DNA of 64,000 nt from DATJLY01 sp963729295 (GCA_963729295.1 CAVSNJ010000003.1:29106-93105), one strand, 5' to 3'; shown: positions 1 to 19,585, counted from the first letter of the stretch. The notes: generated by a model from the sequence alone, not told the origin. Made by a program: numbers and translations.

Positions 1-505
1 GCTGCCGAACGGCACCGGCAAGTCGATCAAGATCGCCGTCTTCGCCAAGGGCGAGCGCGCCGAGGAAGCGAAGCAGGCGGGCGCCGACATCGTCGGCGCT
101 GACGATCTCGCCGAACAAATCCAGGCGGGGCACATCGAGTTCGACCGCTGCATCGCCACGCCCGACATGATGTCGGTGGTCGGCAAGCTCGGCAAAATCC
201 TGGGGCCGCGCGGCCTCATGCCGAACCCGCGTCTCGGCACCGTGACGCAGAACGTGACCGAGGCGATCAAGGCGGCGAAGGGCGGCCAGGTCGAATACCG
301 CGCCGAGAAGGCCGGCATCGTTCAGGCCGGCGTCGGCAAGGCGAGCTTCAGCGAAGAGGCGCTCCTTGAGAATGTGAAGGCGTTCGTCGGCGCGATCACG
401 CGCGCGAAGCCGTCCGGCGTCAAAGGCACCTTCATTAAAAAGGTGAGTCTCAGCTCGACCATGGGGCCGGGCGTGAAATTGGAGATTTCGAGCGTCGCGT
501 CCTAG
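1..505 (+). CDS. rplA: 50S ribosomal protein L1, 5' truncated
   Basis: This is the C-terminal part (about 167 residues) of ribosomal protein L1, whose full length is usually near 230. The reading frame is open from base 2, so the gene begins outside the window. L1 binds 23S rRNA at the L1 stalk and helps release deacylated tRNA from the E site; in many bacteria it also represses its own L11-L1 operon. Family signatures visible are LPNGTGK at the window edge, GKLGKILGPRGLMPNP in the middle and the SSTMGPGVKLE tail. It is followed after about 270 bases by rplJ, the usual order rplK-rplA-rplJ-rplL. Identity is certain; the only oddity is truncation by the window boundary. Confidence 0.97.
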   Translation, partial: LPNGTGKSIKIAVFAKGERAEEAKQAGADIVGADDLAEQIQAGHIEFDRCIATPDMMSVVGKLGKILGPRGLMPNPRLGTVTQNVTEAIKAAKGGQVEYRAEKAGIVQAGVGKASFSEEALLENVKAFVGAITRAKPSGVKGTFIKKVSLSSTMGPGVKLEISSVAS

Positions 506-578
506 CGCGGCGCTCGTCGTGTGATCTCCGCCGTCTTCGGGCGGCGAAGATACGGAGGGACGGCAACGTCCTTCCGGT

Positions 579-695
579 CCTGTCCGAGAGTGCAGGTGCC
601 GGCTTCCTGTGGCCGGCCTAATGCCCTGCCAAGGGCGCCTGCCGGAGACGGGAGAGCCATCCGCCCTCTTTGGGCGGCGGCACTTCTGGGACAGG
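579..695 (+). promoter_or_regulatory. L10 leader (rplJL mRNA autoregulatory structure)
   Basis: The 268-base gap between rplA and rplJ holds a nested RNA structure. A closing stem pairs CCTGTCC (579-585) with GGACAGG (689-695). Inside it are GCCGGC/GCCGGC and CCGCCC/GGGCGG hairpins and the sequence GAGAGTGCAGGTG followed by a TAATGCC segment, which resemble the L10-leader family that binds the L10(L12)4 complex to repress rplJL. An additional hairpin with a GCAA loop lies just upstream (554-575). Presence of the stems is read directly; assignment to the L10 leader family is by resemblance and position. Confidence 0.75.
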
Positions 696-773
696 CGAAC
701 GGGCGGACCGGTGGTGCGCCCCTCGTGCAACCGATCCGGCTTCGCGGCCGGGTCAAACGGTTGGAGACGATCC

Positions 774-1295
774 GTGGAGCGGTCGCAGAAAGAGAAGCTG
801 GTCGCGACCTTGCAGCACGCGCTCGCCGATACCGCATGCGTCGTCGTCACGCACCAGACCGGTCTCACGGTCGCGGAGATGACGGACTTGCGGCGGCAGA
901 TGCGTGCGGCCGGGGCCAACTTCAAAGTCACGAAGAACCGGCTCGCACGGCGCGCCATCGCCGGCACGAAATTCGAGCGGATCGGAGCGCTGTTTACCGG
1001 ACCCACCGCGATTGCGTTTTCGCGGGACCCGGTGGCGGCGGCCAAGATCGCCGTCGAGTTCGCCAACAGGAACAAAAAGCTGAGTATCGTCGGGGGCAGC
1101 CTCGGCGACCGGCAGCTCGACGTGAACGGGGTGAAGTCGCTGGCGACACTGCCCTCGCTCGATCAGTTGCGGGCCAAGTTGGTCGGTCTTCTGCAAACCC
1201 CGGCGACGCGTGTCGCCGCCGTTCTGCAGGCGCCCGGCGCGCAGCTTGCCCGCCTCCTCGATGCCCATGCAAAAAAGGCGGGCCAGGCGGCCTAA
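774..1295 (+). CDS. rplJ: 50S ribosomal protein L10
   Basis: Ribosomal protein L10 forms the base of the L7/L12 stalk, anchoring L12 dimers to 23S rRNA next to L11 and the GTPase centre. The product is 173 residues, normal for the family. It begins VERSQKEKLV, carries the FKVTKNRLARRA segment near residues 45-56, and ends in the alanine-rich helix that binds L12. The GTG start at 774 is chosen because GGAG lies seven bases upstream and the N terminus then aligns with the family; the frame stays open further upstream through the leader RNA and that extension is not expected to be translated. It pairs with rplL 39 bases downstream. Expression is probably feedback-controlled through the L10 leader. 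Confidence 0.96.
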   Translation: MERSQKEKLVATLQHALADTACVVVTHQTGLTVAEMTDLRRQMRAAGANFKVTKNRLARRAIAGTKFERIGALFTGPTAIAFSRDPVAAAKIAVEFANRNKKLSIVGGSLGDRQLDVNGVKSLATLPSLDQLRAKLVGLLQTPATRVAAVLQAPGAQLARLLDAHAKKAGQAA

Positions 1296-1334
1296 CTCGT
1301 ACAACTGTCTTGCAAATCTCCCAGGAGTGCTAAC

Positions 1335-1724
1335 ATGCCCGATCTGAACAAACTTGTTGCCGATTTGTCGACCCTCACCGTGCTCGAGGCGGCCGAGCTG
1401 TCGAAGCTGCTCGAGGAGAAATGGGGTGTGACGGCGGCGGCGCCGATGGCCGTGGCGATGCCGGGAGCCGGCGGGGCCGGAGCCGGTGGCGCCGCGGAAG
1501 CGCCCGTGGAAAAGACCGAGTTCACGGTCATCCTGTCCGCGGCGGGCGACAAGAAGATCAACGTTATCAAGGAGGTGCGCGCCATCACCAGTCTCGGCCT
1601 CAAAGAGGCGAAGGACTTGGTCGAAGCCGCGCCCAAAGCGGTCAAGGAAGGGATCAACAAAGACGAGGCGGCAAAGATCAAGAAACAGCTCGAAGAGGCT
1701 GGTGCGACGGTCGAAGTCAAATAG
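1335..1724 (+). CDS. rplL: 50S ribosomal protein L7/L12
   Basis: L7/L12 is the multi-copy stalk protein that recruits translation factors (EF-G, EF-Tu, IF2) to the ribosome. The 129-residue product has the N-terminal dimerisation helix region, an alanine/glycine/proline-rich hinge around residues 36-55 (MPGAGGAGAGGAAEAP), and the C-terminal factor-binding domain with EKTEFTVIL and GLKEAKDLVE. The AGGAG ribosome-binding site sits eight bases before the ATG. It lies directly after rplJ, as is usual, and before rpoB, so it is likely transcribed into rpoBC with partial termination at the hairpin that overlaps its stop codon. Confidence 0.97.
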   Translation: MPDLNKLVADLSTLTVLEAAELSKLLEEKWGVTAAAPMAVAMPGAGGAGAGGAAEAPVEKTEFTVILSAAGDKKINVIKEVRAITSLGLKEAKDLVEAAPKAVKEGINKDEAAKIKKQLEEAGATVEVK

Positions 1725-1740
1725 ACCGCGTCACGCGGTC
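1724..1740 (+). terminator. Hairpin at the rplL stop: possible attenuator before rpoB
   Basis: GACCGCG (1724-1730) and CGCGGTC (1734-1740) form a perfect seven-base-pair stem with a three-base loop, starting on the last base of the rplL stop codon. There is no T-run after it, so it is not a strong intrinsic terminator. In enterobacteria an attenuator between rplL and rpoB lowers rpoBC expression relative to rplJL; this hairpin could play that role but that is inference. The remaining 174 bases before rpoB show no further element I can support. Confidence 0.35.
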
Positions 1741-1914
1741 CCGGTGCCCGAGGGCGCGAGTCGCCGCGTCCGCCGGGCGGCGGCCCCAAGAGCCGGGGCG
1801 CGCGGCAGAGTCGCGCGCCTGCCGGCCATTGCCGTTGCGGGGGAGGAATTGGGTGGTTTCGTCGGCGCCGGGCGTCCGTTCCGGCGCGCGCCGGTCAGGA
1901 TTTGAGGAGCATCC

Positions 1915-6084
<4,170 letters not shown>

Positions 6085-6139
6085 GCAATTGCGGTGGGCG
6101 CCCTCGCGCGCCGTCCGCGACCCAGAAGAGGGACGGTTC

Positions 6140-10303
<4,164 letters not shown>

Positions 10304-10311
10304 CAATGTGA

Positions 10312-10351
10312 CGGCGGGGCGGGTTTTGCGGCCCGTCCCGCCGCTTTTTTT
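10312..10351 (+). terminator. Intrinsic terminator after rpoC
   Basis: A twelve-base-pair stem (10312-10323 with 10332-10343, one G-U pair) with an eight-base loop is followed by one C and seven T residues (10345-10351). This is a textbook rho-independent terminator and closes the rplJL-rpoBC unit before the str promoter. Confidence 0.93.
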
Positions 10352-10376
10352 GAGGGGAATGCCGGCGGCGCGCGGC

Positions 10377-10405
10377 TTGACGAGGTTTTGGCGCCCTCCT
10401 ACTAT
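10377..10405 (+). promoter_or_regulatory. Sigma70-type promoter of the str operon
   Basis: TTGACG (10377-10382) and TACTAT (10400-10405) are separated by exactly 17 bases. The site lies between the rpoC terminator and rpsL, where a promoter is required for rpsL-rpsG-fusA-tuf and the ribosomal genes that follow. The transcription start would be near 10412, leaving about 170 bases of untranslated leader. Confidence 0.8.
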
Positions 10406-10411
10406 CCGCGC

Positions 10412-10584
10412 GCTCCCAATGGGGTGTGCTGGCGGTAGGCAGCCAACCTAAACGCAGCGCGTCGGGTCTAACGTGGCGCGGCGCCGTGCGAGACGGCGCA
10501 CTATCCGGAGTTTCCATCTGCCGTGTGACGGTGCGGCAAGCACGTCGCGCGGCGGTCATTGCTTTACGAGGGACGCGAGAACAG
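10412..10584 (+). promoter_or_regulatory. Structured 5' leader of the str operon
   Basis: The stretch between the predicted start of transcription and rpsL is long for a GC-rich ribosomal operon and can fold: GCGCCGT (10481-10487) pairs with ACGGCGC (10493-10499) around a five-base loop, and TGCCG/CGGCA can pair a little further down. It contains no open frame with protein-like character. Autoregulatory binding by S7 or S12 is possible by analogy with other str operons but cannot be shown from sequence alone. Confidence 0.35.
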
Positions 10585-10956
10585 ATGCCGACGATCAATC
10601 AGCTGGTGCGCAACGCCCGGCGCCCGCAGATCGCACGGAACAAGGTGCCGGCCTTGGAGGAGAGCCCGCAAAAACGCGGAGTGTGCACGCGCGTCTATAC
10701 GACGACGCCCAAGAAGCCCAATTCCGCGCTGCGCAAGGTCGCGCGCGTCCGCCTCACCAATTCCTTCGAAGTGACGAGCTACATCCCCGGCGAAGGCCAC
10801 AATCTTCAGGAGCACTCGGTCGTCCTCATCCGCGGCGGCCGCGTCAAGGATCTGCCGGGCGTGCGCTATCACATCATCCGCGGCACGCTCGACACGCAAG
10901 GCGTCAAGGACCGCCGCCAGCGCCGTTCGAAATACGGCGCCAAGCGCCCGAAGTAG
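10585..10956 (+). CDS. rpsL: 30S ribosomal protein S12
   Basis: S12 sits at the decoding centre of the small subunit and influences accuracy of tRNA selection. The product is 123 residues beginning MPTINQLVRN, with the conserved loops TTTPKKPNSALRKVARVRL (near residues 38-56) and GGRVKDLPGVRYH (near 84-96). The lysines in KKPNS and RVKDL that are altered in streptomycin-resistant mutants are the wild type here. The start at ATG 10585 is fixed by the universally conserved N terminus; an in-frame extension upstream lies inside the leader. It is the first gene of the long str-S10-spc-alpha run and is followed nine bases later by rpsG. Confidence 0.98.
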   Translation: MPTINQLVRNARRPQIARNKVPALEESPQKRGVCTRVYTTTPKKPNSALRKVARVRLTNSFEVTSYIPGEGHNLQEHSVVLIRGGRVKDLPGVRYHIIRGTLDTQGVKDRRQRRSKYGAKRPK

Positions 10957-10965
10957 GAGAAAGCG

Positions 10966-11436
10966 ATGTCGCGCCGCCGCGCCGCCGTCAAACGCGAGGT
11001 TCTGCCGGATCCGAAATTCGGCGACACCGTCGTCACGAAATTCATGAACTGCCTCATGTACCAGGGCAAGAAATCGGTCGCGGAAACGATCGTCTATGGC
11101 GCGTTCGAGCGGATGGCCAAGCGCTCGGGCCAGGATCCGCTGCGCATCTTCCGCGACGCCATCGACAACGTGCGCCCGCAGCTCGAAGTGCGCTCGCGCC
11201 GGGTCGGCGGCGCGACCTACCAGGTGCCGGTCGAGGTTCGCCCCGACCGCGGCCAGGCGCTCGCGATCCGCTGGCTCATCGGCAGCTCGCGCTCGCGCTC
11301 CGAGCACACGATGGAAGAGCGGCTCTCGGGCGAGCTCATCGACGCATCCAACAATCGCGGCACGGCCGTCAAGAAACGGGAGGACACGCACCGAATGGCG
11401 GACGCCAACAAGGCTTTCTCCCATTACCGCTGGTAA
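10966..11436 (+). CDS. rpsG: 30S ribosomal protein S7
   Basis: S7 nucleates assembly of the 30S head by binding the 3' major domain of 16S rRNA and contacts E-site tRNA. The 156-residue product begins MSRRRAAVKREVLPDPKFGD and contains the conserved FMNCLMYQGKKSVAE and NVRPQLEVRSRRVGG segments, then the RWLIGSSRSRSEHTM helix. Length and domain content are normal. It lies between rpsL and fusA as in other bacteria. In several species S7 is the feedback repressor of this operon; a target would be sought in the rpsL leader or the rpsL-rpsG junction, but the nine-base junction here is short. Confidence 0.98.
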   Translation: MSRRRAAVKREVLPDPKFGDTVVTKFMNCLMYQGKKSVAETIVYGAFERMAKRSGQDPLRIFRDAIDNVRPQLEVRSRRVGGATYQVPVEVRPDRGQALAIRWLIGSSRSRSEHTMEERLSGELIDASNNRGTAVKKREDTHRMADANKAFSHYRW

Positions 11437-11455
11437 GGGGCACCTGGAGTCACTG

Positions 11456-13531
<2,076 letters not shown>

Positions 13532-13555
13532 TCTGAAAGCGACGGAGATTGACCT

Positions 13556-14746
<1,191 letters not shown>

Positions 14747-14780
14747 GGAAGGGCGGCGCGCGCGTGCGCGGTCGAGGGAC

Positions 14781-15095
<315 letters not shown>

Positions 15096-15105
15096 GGGAC
15101 GGACG

Positions 15106-15804
15106 ATGCGGACGGGCCTCATCGCAAAAAAGCTCGGCATGACCCGGGTCTTCACCGAGGCGGGCGATCACGTGCCCGTCACGGTGCTGAAGGTCGACAA
15201 TTGCCAGGTCGTGGCGGTCCGCACCGAGGAAAAGGACGGCTACACCGCGGTGCAGCTCGGCGTCGGCAAGGCCAAGGTGAAGAACGTCACCCAGCCGATG
15301 CGCGGCCACTACGCCAAGGCGAAGGTCGAGCCCAAGGAGAAGCTGGTCGAGTTCCGCGTTTCGCCCGATGCGCTGATCGAAGTCGGCGCGGAATTGTCGG
15401 CGGCGCATTTCGTTCCGGGCCAGTTCGTCGATGTCACCGGCACGAGCATCGGCCGCGGCTTCTCGGGCGTCATCCGCCGGCACAATTTCGGCGGGCTTCG
15501 CGCGACCCACGGCGTCTCGGTCTCGCATCGCAGCCACGGCTCGACGGGGCAGCGCCAGGATCCCGGAAAAGTCTTCAAGAACAAAAAGATGGCGGGACAT
15601 TACGGGGCGGCCCGCGTGACCACGCAGAATCTCCGCATCGTCTCGAGCGACGAGGCGAGGGGCCTCATTTATGTCGCGGGCGCGGTCCCCGGCGCGCCCG
15701 GCAGCATCGTCCTGGTGCGCGACGCGGCCAAGCGCAAGGCGCCCAAGGATGTCCCGCTTCCCGCGGCGCTCCGAAGCTCGGCTGCGGCGGGAGGCGCGGC
15801 ATGA
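15106..15804 (+). CDS. rplC: 50S ribosomal protein L3
   Basis: L3 is an early-assembling 23S rRNA-binding protein whose extension reaches toward the peptidyl-transferase centre. The 232-residue product starts MRTGLIAKKLGMTRVF, which fixes ATG 15106, ten bases after rpsJ, as the start rather than an upstream in-frame codon. The conserved tip region HNFGGLRATHGVSVSHR and QRQDPGKVFKNKKMAGH occupies about residues 126-165. A proline/alanine-rich tail after residue 205 is somewhat longer than in E. coli but common in alphaproteobacteria. The stop codon overlaps the rplD start as ATGA. Confidence 0.98.
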   Translation: MRTGLIAKKLGMTRVFTEAGDHVPVTVLKVDNCQVVAVRTEEKDGYTAVQLGVGKAKVKNVTQPMRGHYAKAKVEPKEKLVEFRVSPDALIEVGAELSAAHFVPGQFVDVTGTSIGRGFSGVIRRHNFGGLRATHGVSVSHRSHGSTGQRQDPGKVFKNKKMAGHYGAARVTTQNLRIVSSDEARGLIYVAGAVPGAPGSIVLVRDAAKRKAPKDVPLPAALRSSAAAGGAA

Positions 15805-16421
15805 AGCTCCAGATCCTGAATCTTGAGAACAAAGAGGTCGGGAATATAGATCTCTCCGAGGAGGTGTTTGGCCTCCCAGTGCGCAAGGACATTCTCGCGC
15901 GCATGATCAATTGGCAGCTCGCCAAGCGCCGCGCCGGCACGCACAAGACGAAAGGCGTCAGCGACATCGTCGGCACGACCAAGAAACCGTGGCGCCAGAA
16001 GGGCACGGGCCGGGCGCGGCAGGGCAGTCTCCGCTCGCCGCAATTCCGCGGCGGTGCGGTGATTTTCGGGCCGGTGGTGCGCAGCCACGAGTTCGGCCTG
16101 CAAAAGAAAGTGCGGCGGCTTGCCTTGAAGACGGCGCTCTCGGCCAAGCAGGCGGAGGGAAAGCTCGTCGTGCTCGACAAGGCCGCGGTCGATGCGCCCA
16201 AGACCAGCGCGCTCGCCGAGCGGTTCCGGGCGCTCGGCTGGGATTCGGTCCTCATCATCGGCGGAGCGGCGCTCGACGAAAACTTCGCCCGCGCCGCCCG
16301 CAACATCCCCAAAGTGGATGTCCTGCCGCAACAGGGGGCAAATGTATATGACATCCTGCGCCGCGACACGCTCGTCTTGACGCAGGATGCCGTCCAGGCG
16401 CTGGAGGCGCGCCTCAGATGA
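15801..16421 (+). CDS. rplD: 50S ribosomal protein L4
   Basis: L4 binds 23S rRNA domain I and lines the polypeptide exit tunnel with its long loop. The 206-residue product shows the loop GTTKKPWRQKGTGRARQGS near residues 55-73 and the downstream FGPVVRSHEFGLQKKVRRLA. The start ATG overlaps the rplC stop by four bases and the stop overlaps rplW in the same way, indicating translational coupling. In E. coli L4 also controls the S10 operon by attenuation; no S10 leader is visible here because rpsJ follows tuf directly. Confidence 0.97.
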   Translation: MKLQILNLENKEVGNIDLSEEVFGLPVRKDILARMINWQLAKRRAGTHKTKGVSDIVGTTKKPWRQKGTGRARQGSLRSPQFRGGAVIFGPVVRSHEFGLQKKVRRLALKTALSAKQAEGKLVVLDKAAVDAPKTSALAERFRALGWDSVLIIGGAALDENFARAARNIPKVDVLPQQGANVYDILRRDTLVLTQDAVQALEARLR

Positions 16422-16750
16422 GCCGGTTCCGCTTCATCCCGCGGCATGCGCCGAAACTATCGCGCGAGGCGATGTACGAGATCGTGCGCGCGCCGGTCGT
16501 GACCGAGAAGGCGACCAACATCTCCGAGCACAATCAGGTGACGTTCCGCGTGCCGCTCGAGACCGACAAGCGCGCGGTCAAGGCCGCGGTCGAGGGCCTC
16601 TTCAAGGTCAAGGTCACCGCCGTCAACACGATCCGCGTCAAGGGCAAGACCAAGCGCTTCAAGGGCAAACCCGGACAGCGCTCCGACTACAAAAAGGCGA
16701 TCGTCACCCTCGCCGAGGGCTCGAAGATCGACCTCACCACGGGACTCTGA
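16418..16750 (+). CDS. rplW: 50S ribosomal protein L23
   Basis: L23 sits at the tunnel exit and is the docking site for trigger factor and SRP. The protein as called is 110 residues and contains the family core YEIVRAPVVTEKAT, the VEGLFKVKVTAVNT segment and the basic TKRFKGKPGQRSDYKKA loop. The ATG overlapping the rplD stop gives an 18-residue extension before MYEIVRAPV compared with many homologues; the internal ATG at 16472 is a possible alternative start. The four-base overlap favours the upstream one. It is followed three bases later by rplB. Confidence 0.95.
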   Translation: MSRFRFIPRHAPKLSREAMYEIVRAPVVTEKATNISEHNQVTFRVPLETDKRAVKAAVEGLFKVKVTAVNTIRVKGKTKRFKGKPGQRSDYKKAIVTLAEGSKIDLTTGL

Positions 16751-16753
16751 GGC

Positions 16754-17578
16754 ATGGCGCTCAAGACATATAAGCCGACATCGCCGGGACGCCGCCAGCT
16801 CGTCCTCATCGACCGGAGCGAGCTCTGGCCGGGCGATCCCGTGAAGGCGCTCACCGAAGGCAAGCGCAGCAAGGGCGGACGCAACAATAACGGCCGCATC
16901 ACTCAGCGCTGGCGCGGCGGCGGCCACAAGCGGCGCTATCGCATGATCGATTTCCTGCGCCAGAAGCACGACATGCCGGCGGAAGTCGTGCGCCTCGAAT
17001 ACGATCCGAACCGCAGCGGCTTCATCGCGCTCGTCAAGTACGAGGATGGCGAGCTGTCCTATGTGCTGGCGCCGCAGCGCCTCAAGGAGGGCGACAAGAT
17101 CGTCTCCGGCGAGCGCGTCGACGTGAAGCCCGGCAACGCTATGCCGATGCGCAACATCCCGGTCGGCACCATCATCCACAATGTCGAGATGAAGCCCGGC
17201 AAGGGCGGCCAGCTTGCGCGCGCCGCCGGCACCTATGCGCAGCTCGTCGGGCGCGACGCCGGCTACGCGCTGCTGCGGCTTTCGTCGGGCGAGGTGCGCA
17301 AGGTGCGCGCCGCCTGCATGGCCTCGATCGGCGCCGTGTCGAATCCCGACCGCCAGAACATCTCGATCGGCAAGGCCGGACGCAACCGCTGGCTCGGCAA
17401 ACGCCCATCGGTGCGCGGCGTCGCGATGAATCCGATCGATCATCCCCATGGCGGCGGCGAGGGCCGCACCTCGGGCGGCCGCCATCCGGTGACGCCGTGG
17501 GGCAAGGGCACGAAGGGCACCAAGACGCGGCAGAACAAGGCGACCGACCGCATGATCGTGCGGCGGCGGAAGATCTAG
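16754..17578 (+). CDS. rplB: 50S ribosomal protein L2
   Basis: L2 is a primary 23S rRNA-binding protein needed for subunit association and peptidyl-transferase activity. The 274-residue product begins MALKTYKPTSPGRRQLVL and includes GRITQRWRGGGHKRRYR near residues 47-63, and the functionally important C-terminal region GVAMNPIDHPHGGGEGRTSG near 222-241 with its conserved histidine. Length is normal. It lies between rplW and rpsS in the standard S10 order. Confidence 0.98.
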   Translation: MALKTYKPTSPGRRQLVLIDRSELWPGDPVKALTEGKRSKGGRNNNGRITQRWRGGGHKRRYRMIDFLRQKHDMPAEVVRLEYDPNRSGFIALVKYEDGELSYVLAPQRLKEGDKIVSGERVDVKPGNAMPMRNIPVGTIIHNVEMKPGKGGQLARAAGTYAQLVGRDAGYALLRLSSGEVRKVRAACMASIGAVSNPDRQNISIGKAGRNRWLGKRPSVRGVAMNPIDHPHGGGEGRTSGGRHPVTPWGKGTKGTKTRQNKATDRMIVRRRKI

Positions 17579-17591
17579 GCGAGGGGGTTCC

Positions 17592-17873
17592 GTGACACGC
17601 TCGGTATGGAAAGGCCCGTTCGTCGACGGCTATCTCCTGAAGAAGGCGGAGAAGTCGCGCGGCACCGGCCGGAACGAGATCATCCGCACCTGGTCGCGGC
17701 GCTCGACCATCTTTCCGCAATTCGTCGGCCTCACCTTCGGCGTCTATAACGGCCACAAATTCATTCCCGTGCTCGTGACCGAGCACATGATCGGCCACAA
17801 GTTCGGCGAATTCGCGCCGACGCGGACCTTTTACGGTCACGCGGCCGACAAGAAGGCGAAGAGGACGCCGTGA
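17592..17873 (+). CDS. rpsS: 30S ribosomal protein S19
   Basis: S19 forms a complex with S13 in the 30S head and contacts the A-site finger. The 93-residue product begins with GTG (VTRSVWKGPFVDGYLLKKAE) after a GAGGGGG ribosome-binding site and contains the conserved TWSRRSTIFPQFVGLTFGVY and HMIGHKFGEFAPTRTF. The GTG is chosen because the N terminus then matches the family exactly. Its stop overlaps rplV by four bases (GTGA). Confidence 0.97.
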   Translation: MTRSVWKGPFVDGYLLKKAEKSRGTGRNEIIRTWSRRSTIFPQFVGLTFGVYNGHKFIPVLVTEHMIGHKFGEFAPTRTFYGHAADKKAKRTP

Positions 17874-18253
17874 GCAAAGAGGCGCAGCCCCGCCGCCTCG
17901 CCGAGACCGAGGCCCAGGCTTACGCTCGTGCGCTGCACGTGAGCGCGCGCAAGCTCAATCTCGTGGCGCAGTTGATCCGCGGCATGCGCGCGAGCGCGGC
18001 CTTGCACGAGCTGACGTTCTCGCGCCGGCGCATTGCGCAGGACGTGAAGAAGGTCTTGCAGGCGGCGATCGCCAACGCCGAGAACAATCACCAGCTCGAC
18101 GTCGACCGCCTCGTCGTCAAGGAGGCGAGCGTTGGGCGCGCCTTCGTCCTGAAGCGCTTCCACGCGCGCGGCCGCGGCCGTGCCTCGCGCGTCGAGAAGC
18201 ATTTCGCCAATCTTCTGGTGGTGGTGCGCGAAAGCGAAGAGGAGAAGTCCTGA
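17870..18253 (+). CDS. rplV: 50S ribosomal protein L22
   Basis: L22 binds all 23S domains and its beta-hairpin narrows the exit tunnel; mutations there give macrolide resistance. The product is 127 residues and starts with GTG overlapping the rpsS stop codon. Core features are ALHVSARKLNLVAQLIRGM, the LTFSRRRIAQDVKKVLQAAI helix and the hairpin ending RFHARGRGRASRVEKHF. The N terminus has about ten more residues than the E. coli protein, as is frequent in alphaproteobacteria. The stop shares one base with the rpsC start. Confidence 0.97.
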   Translation: MSKEAQPRRLAETEAQAYARALHVSARKLNLVAQLIRGMRASAALHELTFSRRRIAQDVKKVLQAAIANAENNHQLDVDRLVVKEASVGRAFVLKRFHARGRGRASRVEKHFANLLVVVRESEEEKS

Positions 18254-18933
18254 TGGGCCAGAAGGTCAATCCGATCGGCTTGCGGCTTGGAATCAATCGC
18301 ACGTGGGATTCGCGCTGGTACGCGCGCAAGGATTATTCGAACCTGCTGCACGAGGATCTGAAGCTCCGAGGCTTCCTCGGCGGGCGTTTGCAACAGGCCG
18401 GCGTCAGCCGCATCGTCATCGAGCGCGCCGCCAAGAAGACGCGTATCACGATTCATTCCGCGCGACCCGGCGTCGTCATCGGCAAGAAGGGCGCCGACAT
18501 CGAGAAGCTGCGCGTCGATATCGCAAAAATGACGAACAGCGAGGTGAGCCTCAATATCGTCGAAATCCGCAAGCCCGAAATCGATGCGAAGCTCATCGCC
18601 GAAGGCATCGCTCAGCAGCTCGAGCGCCGCGTCGCCTTCCGCCGCGCCATGAAGCGCGCCGTGCAGTCGGCAATGCGCCTGGGCGCCTTGGGCATTCGCA
18701 TCAATTGCGCGGGGCGGTTGGGCGGCGCCGAGATCGCGCGCATGGAATGGTATCGCGAAGGCCGCGTGCCGCTCCACACGCTGCGCGCCGACGTCGATTT
18801 CGGCTACGGCACGGCGATGACGACCTATGGCACGTGCGGCGTCAAGGTCTGGGTGTTCAAGGGTGAGGTGCTGGCGCACGACCCGATGGCGCAGGAAAAG
18901 CGCGCCGCCGAAGCGCAGCCGGCGCGCGCCTGA
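18253..18933 (+). CDS. rpsC: 30S ribosomal protein S3
   Basis: S3 lines the mRNA entry channel and has helicase-related function together with S4 and S5. The 226-residue product begins MGQKVNPIGLRLGINRTWDS, contains the KH-domain motif VVIGKKGADIEKLR near residues 75-88 and the C-terminal domain ARMEWYREGRVPLHTLRADV. The ATG overlaps the rplV stop as TGATG, indicating coupling. The short alanine-rich tail after residue 215 is typical. Confidence 0.98.
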   Translation: MGQKVNPIGLRLGINRTWDSRWYARKDYSNLLHEDLKLRGFLGGRLQQAGVSRIVIERAAKKTRITIHSARPGVVIGKKGADIEKLRVDIAKMTNSEVSLNIVEIRKPEIDAKLIAEGIAQQLERRVAFRRAMKRAVQSAMRLGALGIRINCAGRLGGAEIARMEWYREGRVPLHTLRADVDFGYGTAMTTYGTCGVKVWVFKGEVLAHDPMAQEKRAAEAQPARA

Positions 18934-18958
18934 GCGAGGGGAATAAAGGTCAGGGACC

Positions 18959-19381
18959 ATGCTTTCGCCGAAACGCACGAAATACCGCAAGGCGCACAAG
19001 GGCCGCATCCACGGCCTCGCCAAGGCGGGCGCCGATCTCAATTTCGGCTCGATCGGCCTGAAGGCGGTCGAACCCGGCCGCCTCACCGCGCGCCAGATCG
19101 AAGCGGCGCGCCGCGCAATCACGCGCCACATCCGCCGCGTCGGCCGCGTCTGGATTCGCATTTTCCCGGACGTGCCCGTGTCGCAGAAGCCGGCCGAGGT
19201 GCGCATGGGCAGCGGCAAGGGCACGCCCGAATTCTGGGTCTGCCGCGTCAAGCCGGGCCGCATCATGTTCGAGCTCGACGGCGTGCCGGAAAACGTGGCG
19301 CGCGAGGCGTTCGTCCTCGCCTCGGCGAAGCTGCCGATCAGCACGCGCATCGTCACGCGGTTCCAGGAGGCGCATCCATGA
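18959..19381 (+). CDS. rplP: 50S ribosomal protein L16
   Basis: L16 stabilises A- and P-site tRNA near the peptidyl-transferase centre. The 140-residue product has the canonical MLSPKRTKYRKAHKGRIHG start, the RIFPDVPVSQKPAEVRMGSG segment and GVPENVAREAFVLASAKLPI near the C terminus. Length is close to the family norm (about 137). A gap of 25 bases separates it from rpsC and its stop overlaps rpmC by four bases. Confidence 0.98.
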   Translation: MLSPKRTKYRKAHKGRIHGLAKAGADLNFGSIGLKAVEPGRLTARQIEAARRAITRHIRRVGRVWIRIFPDVPVSQKPAEVRMGSGKGTPEFWVCRVKPGRIMFELDGVPENVAREAFVLASAKLPISTRIVTRFQEAHP

Positions 19382-19575
19382 AAGCGGGCGACGTCCGGGC
19401 CAAGACCGACGACGAGCTCAAGACCGAGCTGGAAAAGCTCGGCAAGGAGCGGTTCAATTTGCGCTTTCAGCGCGTTTCCGGCCAGCTCGAGAACACGTCG
19501 CGGGTGCGGCAGGTGCGGCGCGACATCGCGCGCATCAAGACCGTGCTCGGCCAGCGCGCCCGCAAGGCGTCTTAG
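19378..19575 (+). CDS. rpmC: 50S ribosomal protein L29
   Basis: L29 is a small helical-hairpin protein at the tunnel exit beside L23. The 65-residue product begins MKAGDVRAKTDDELKTELEK and contains the family motif KERFNLRFQRVSGQLENTSR, followed by VRRDIARIKTVL. The ATG overlaps the rplP stop (ATGA). Order rplP-rpmC-rpsQ is standard. Confidence 0.97.
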   Translation: MKAGDVRAKTDDELKTELEKLGKERFNLRFQRVSGQLENTSRVRQVRRDIARIKTVLGQRARKAS

Positions 19576-19585
19576 GGGAAGCGAG

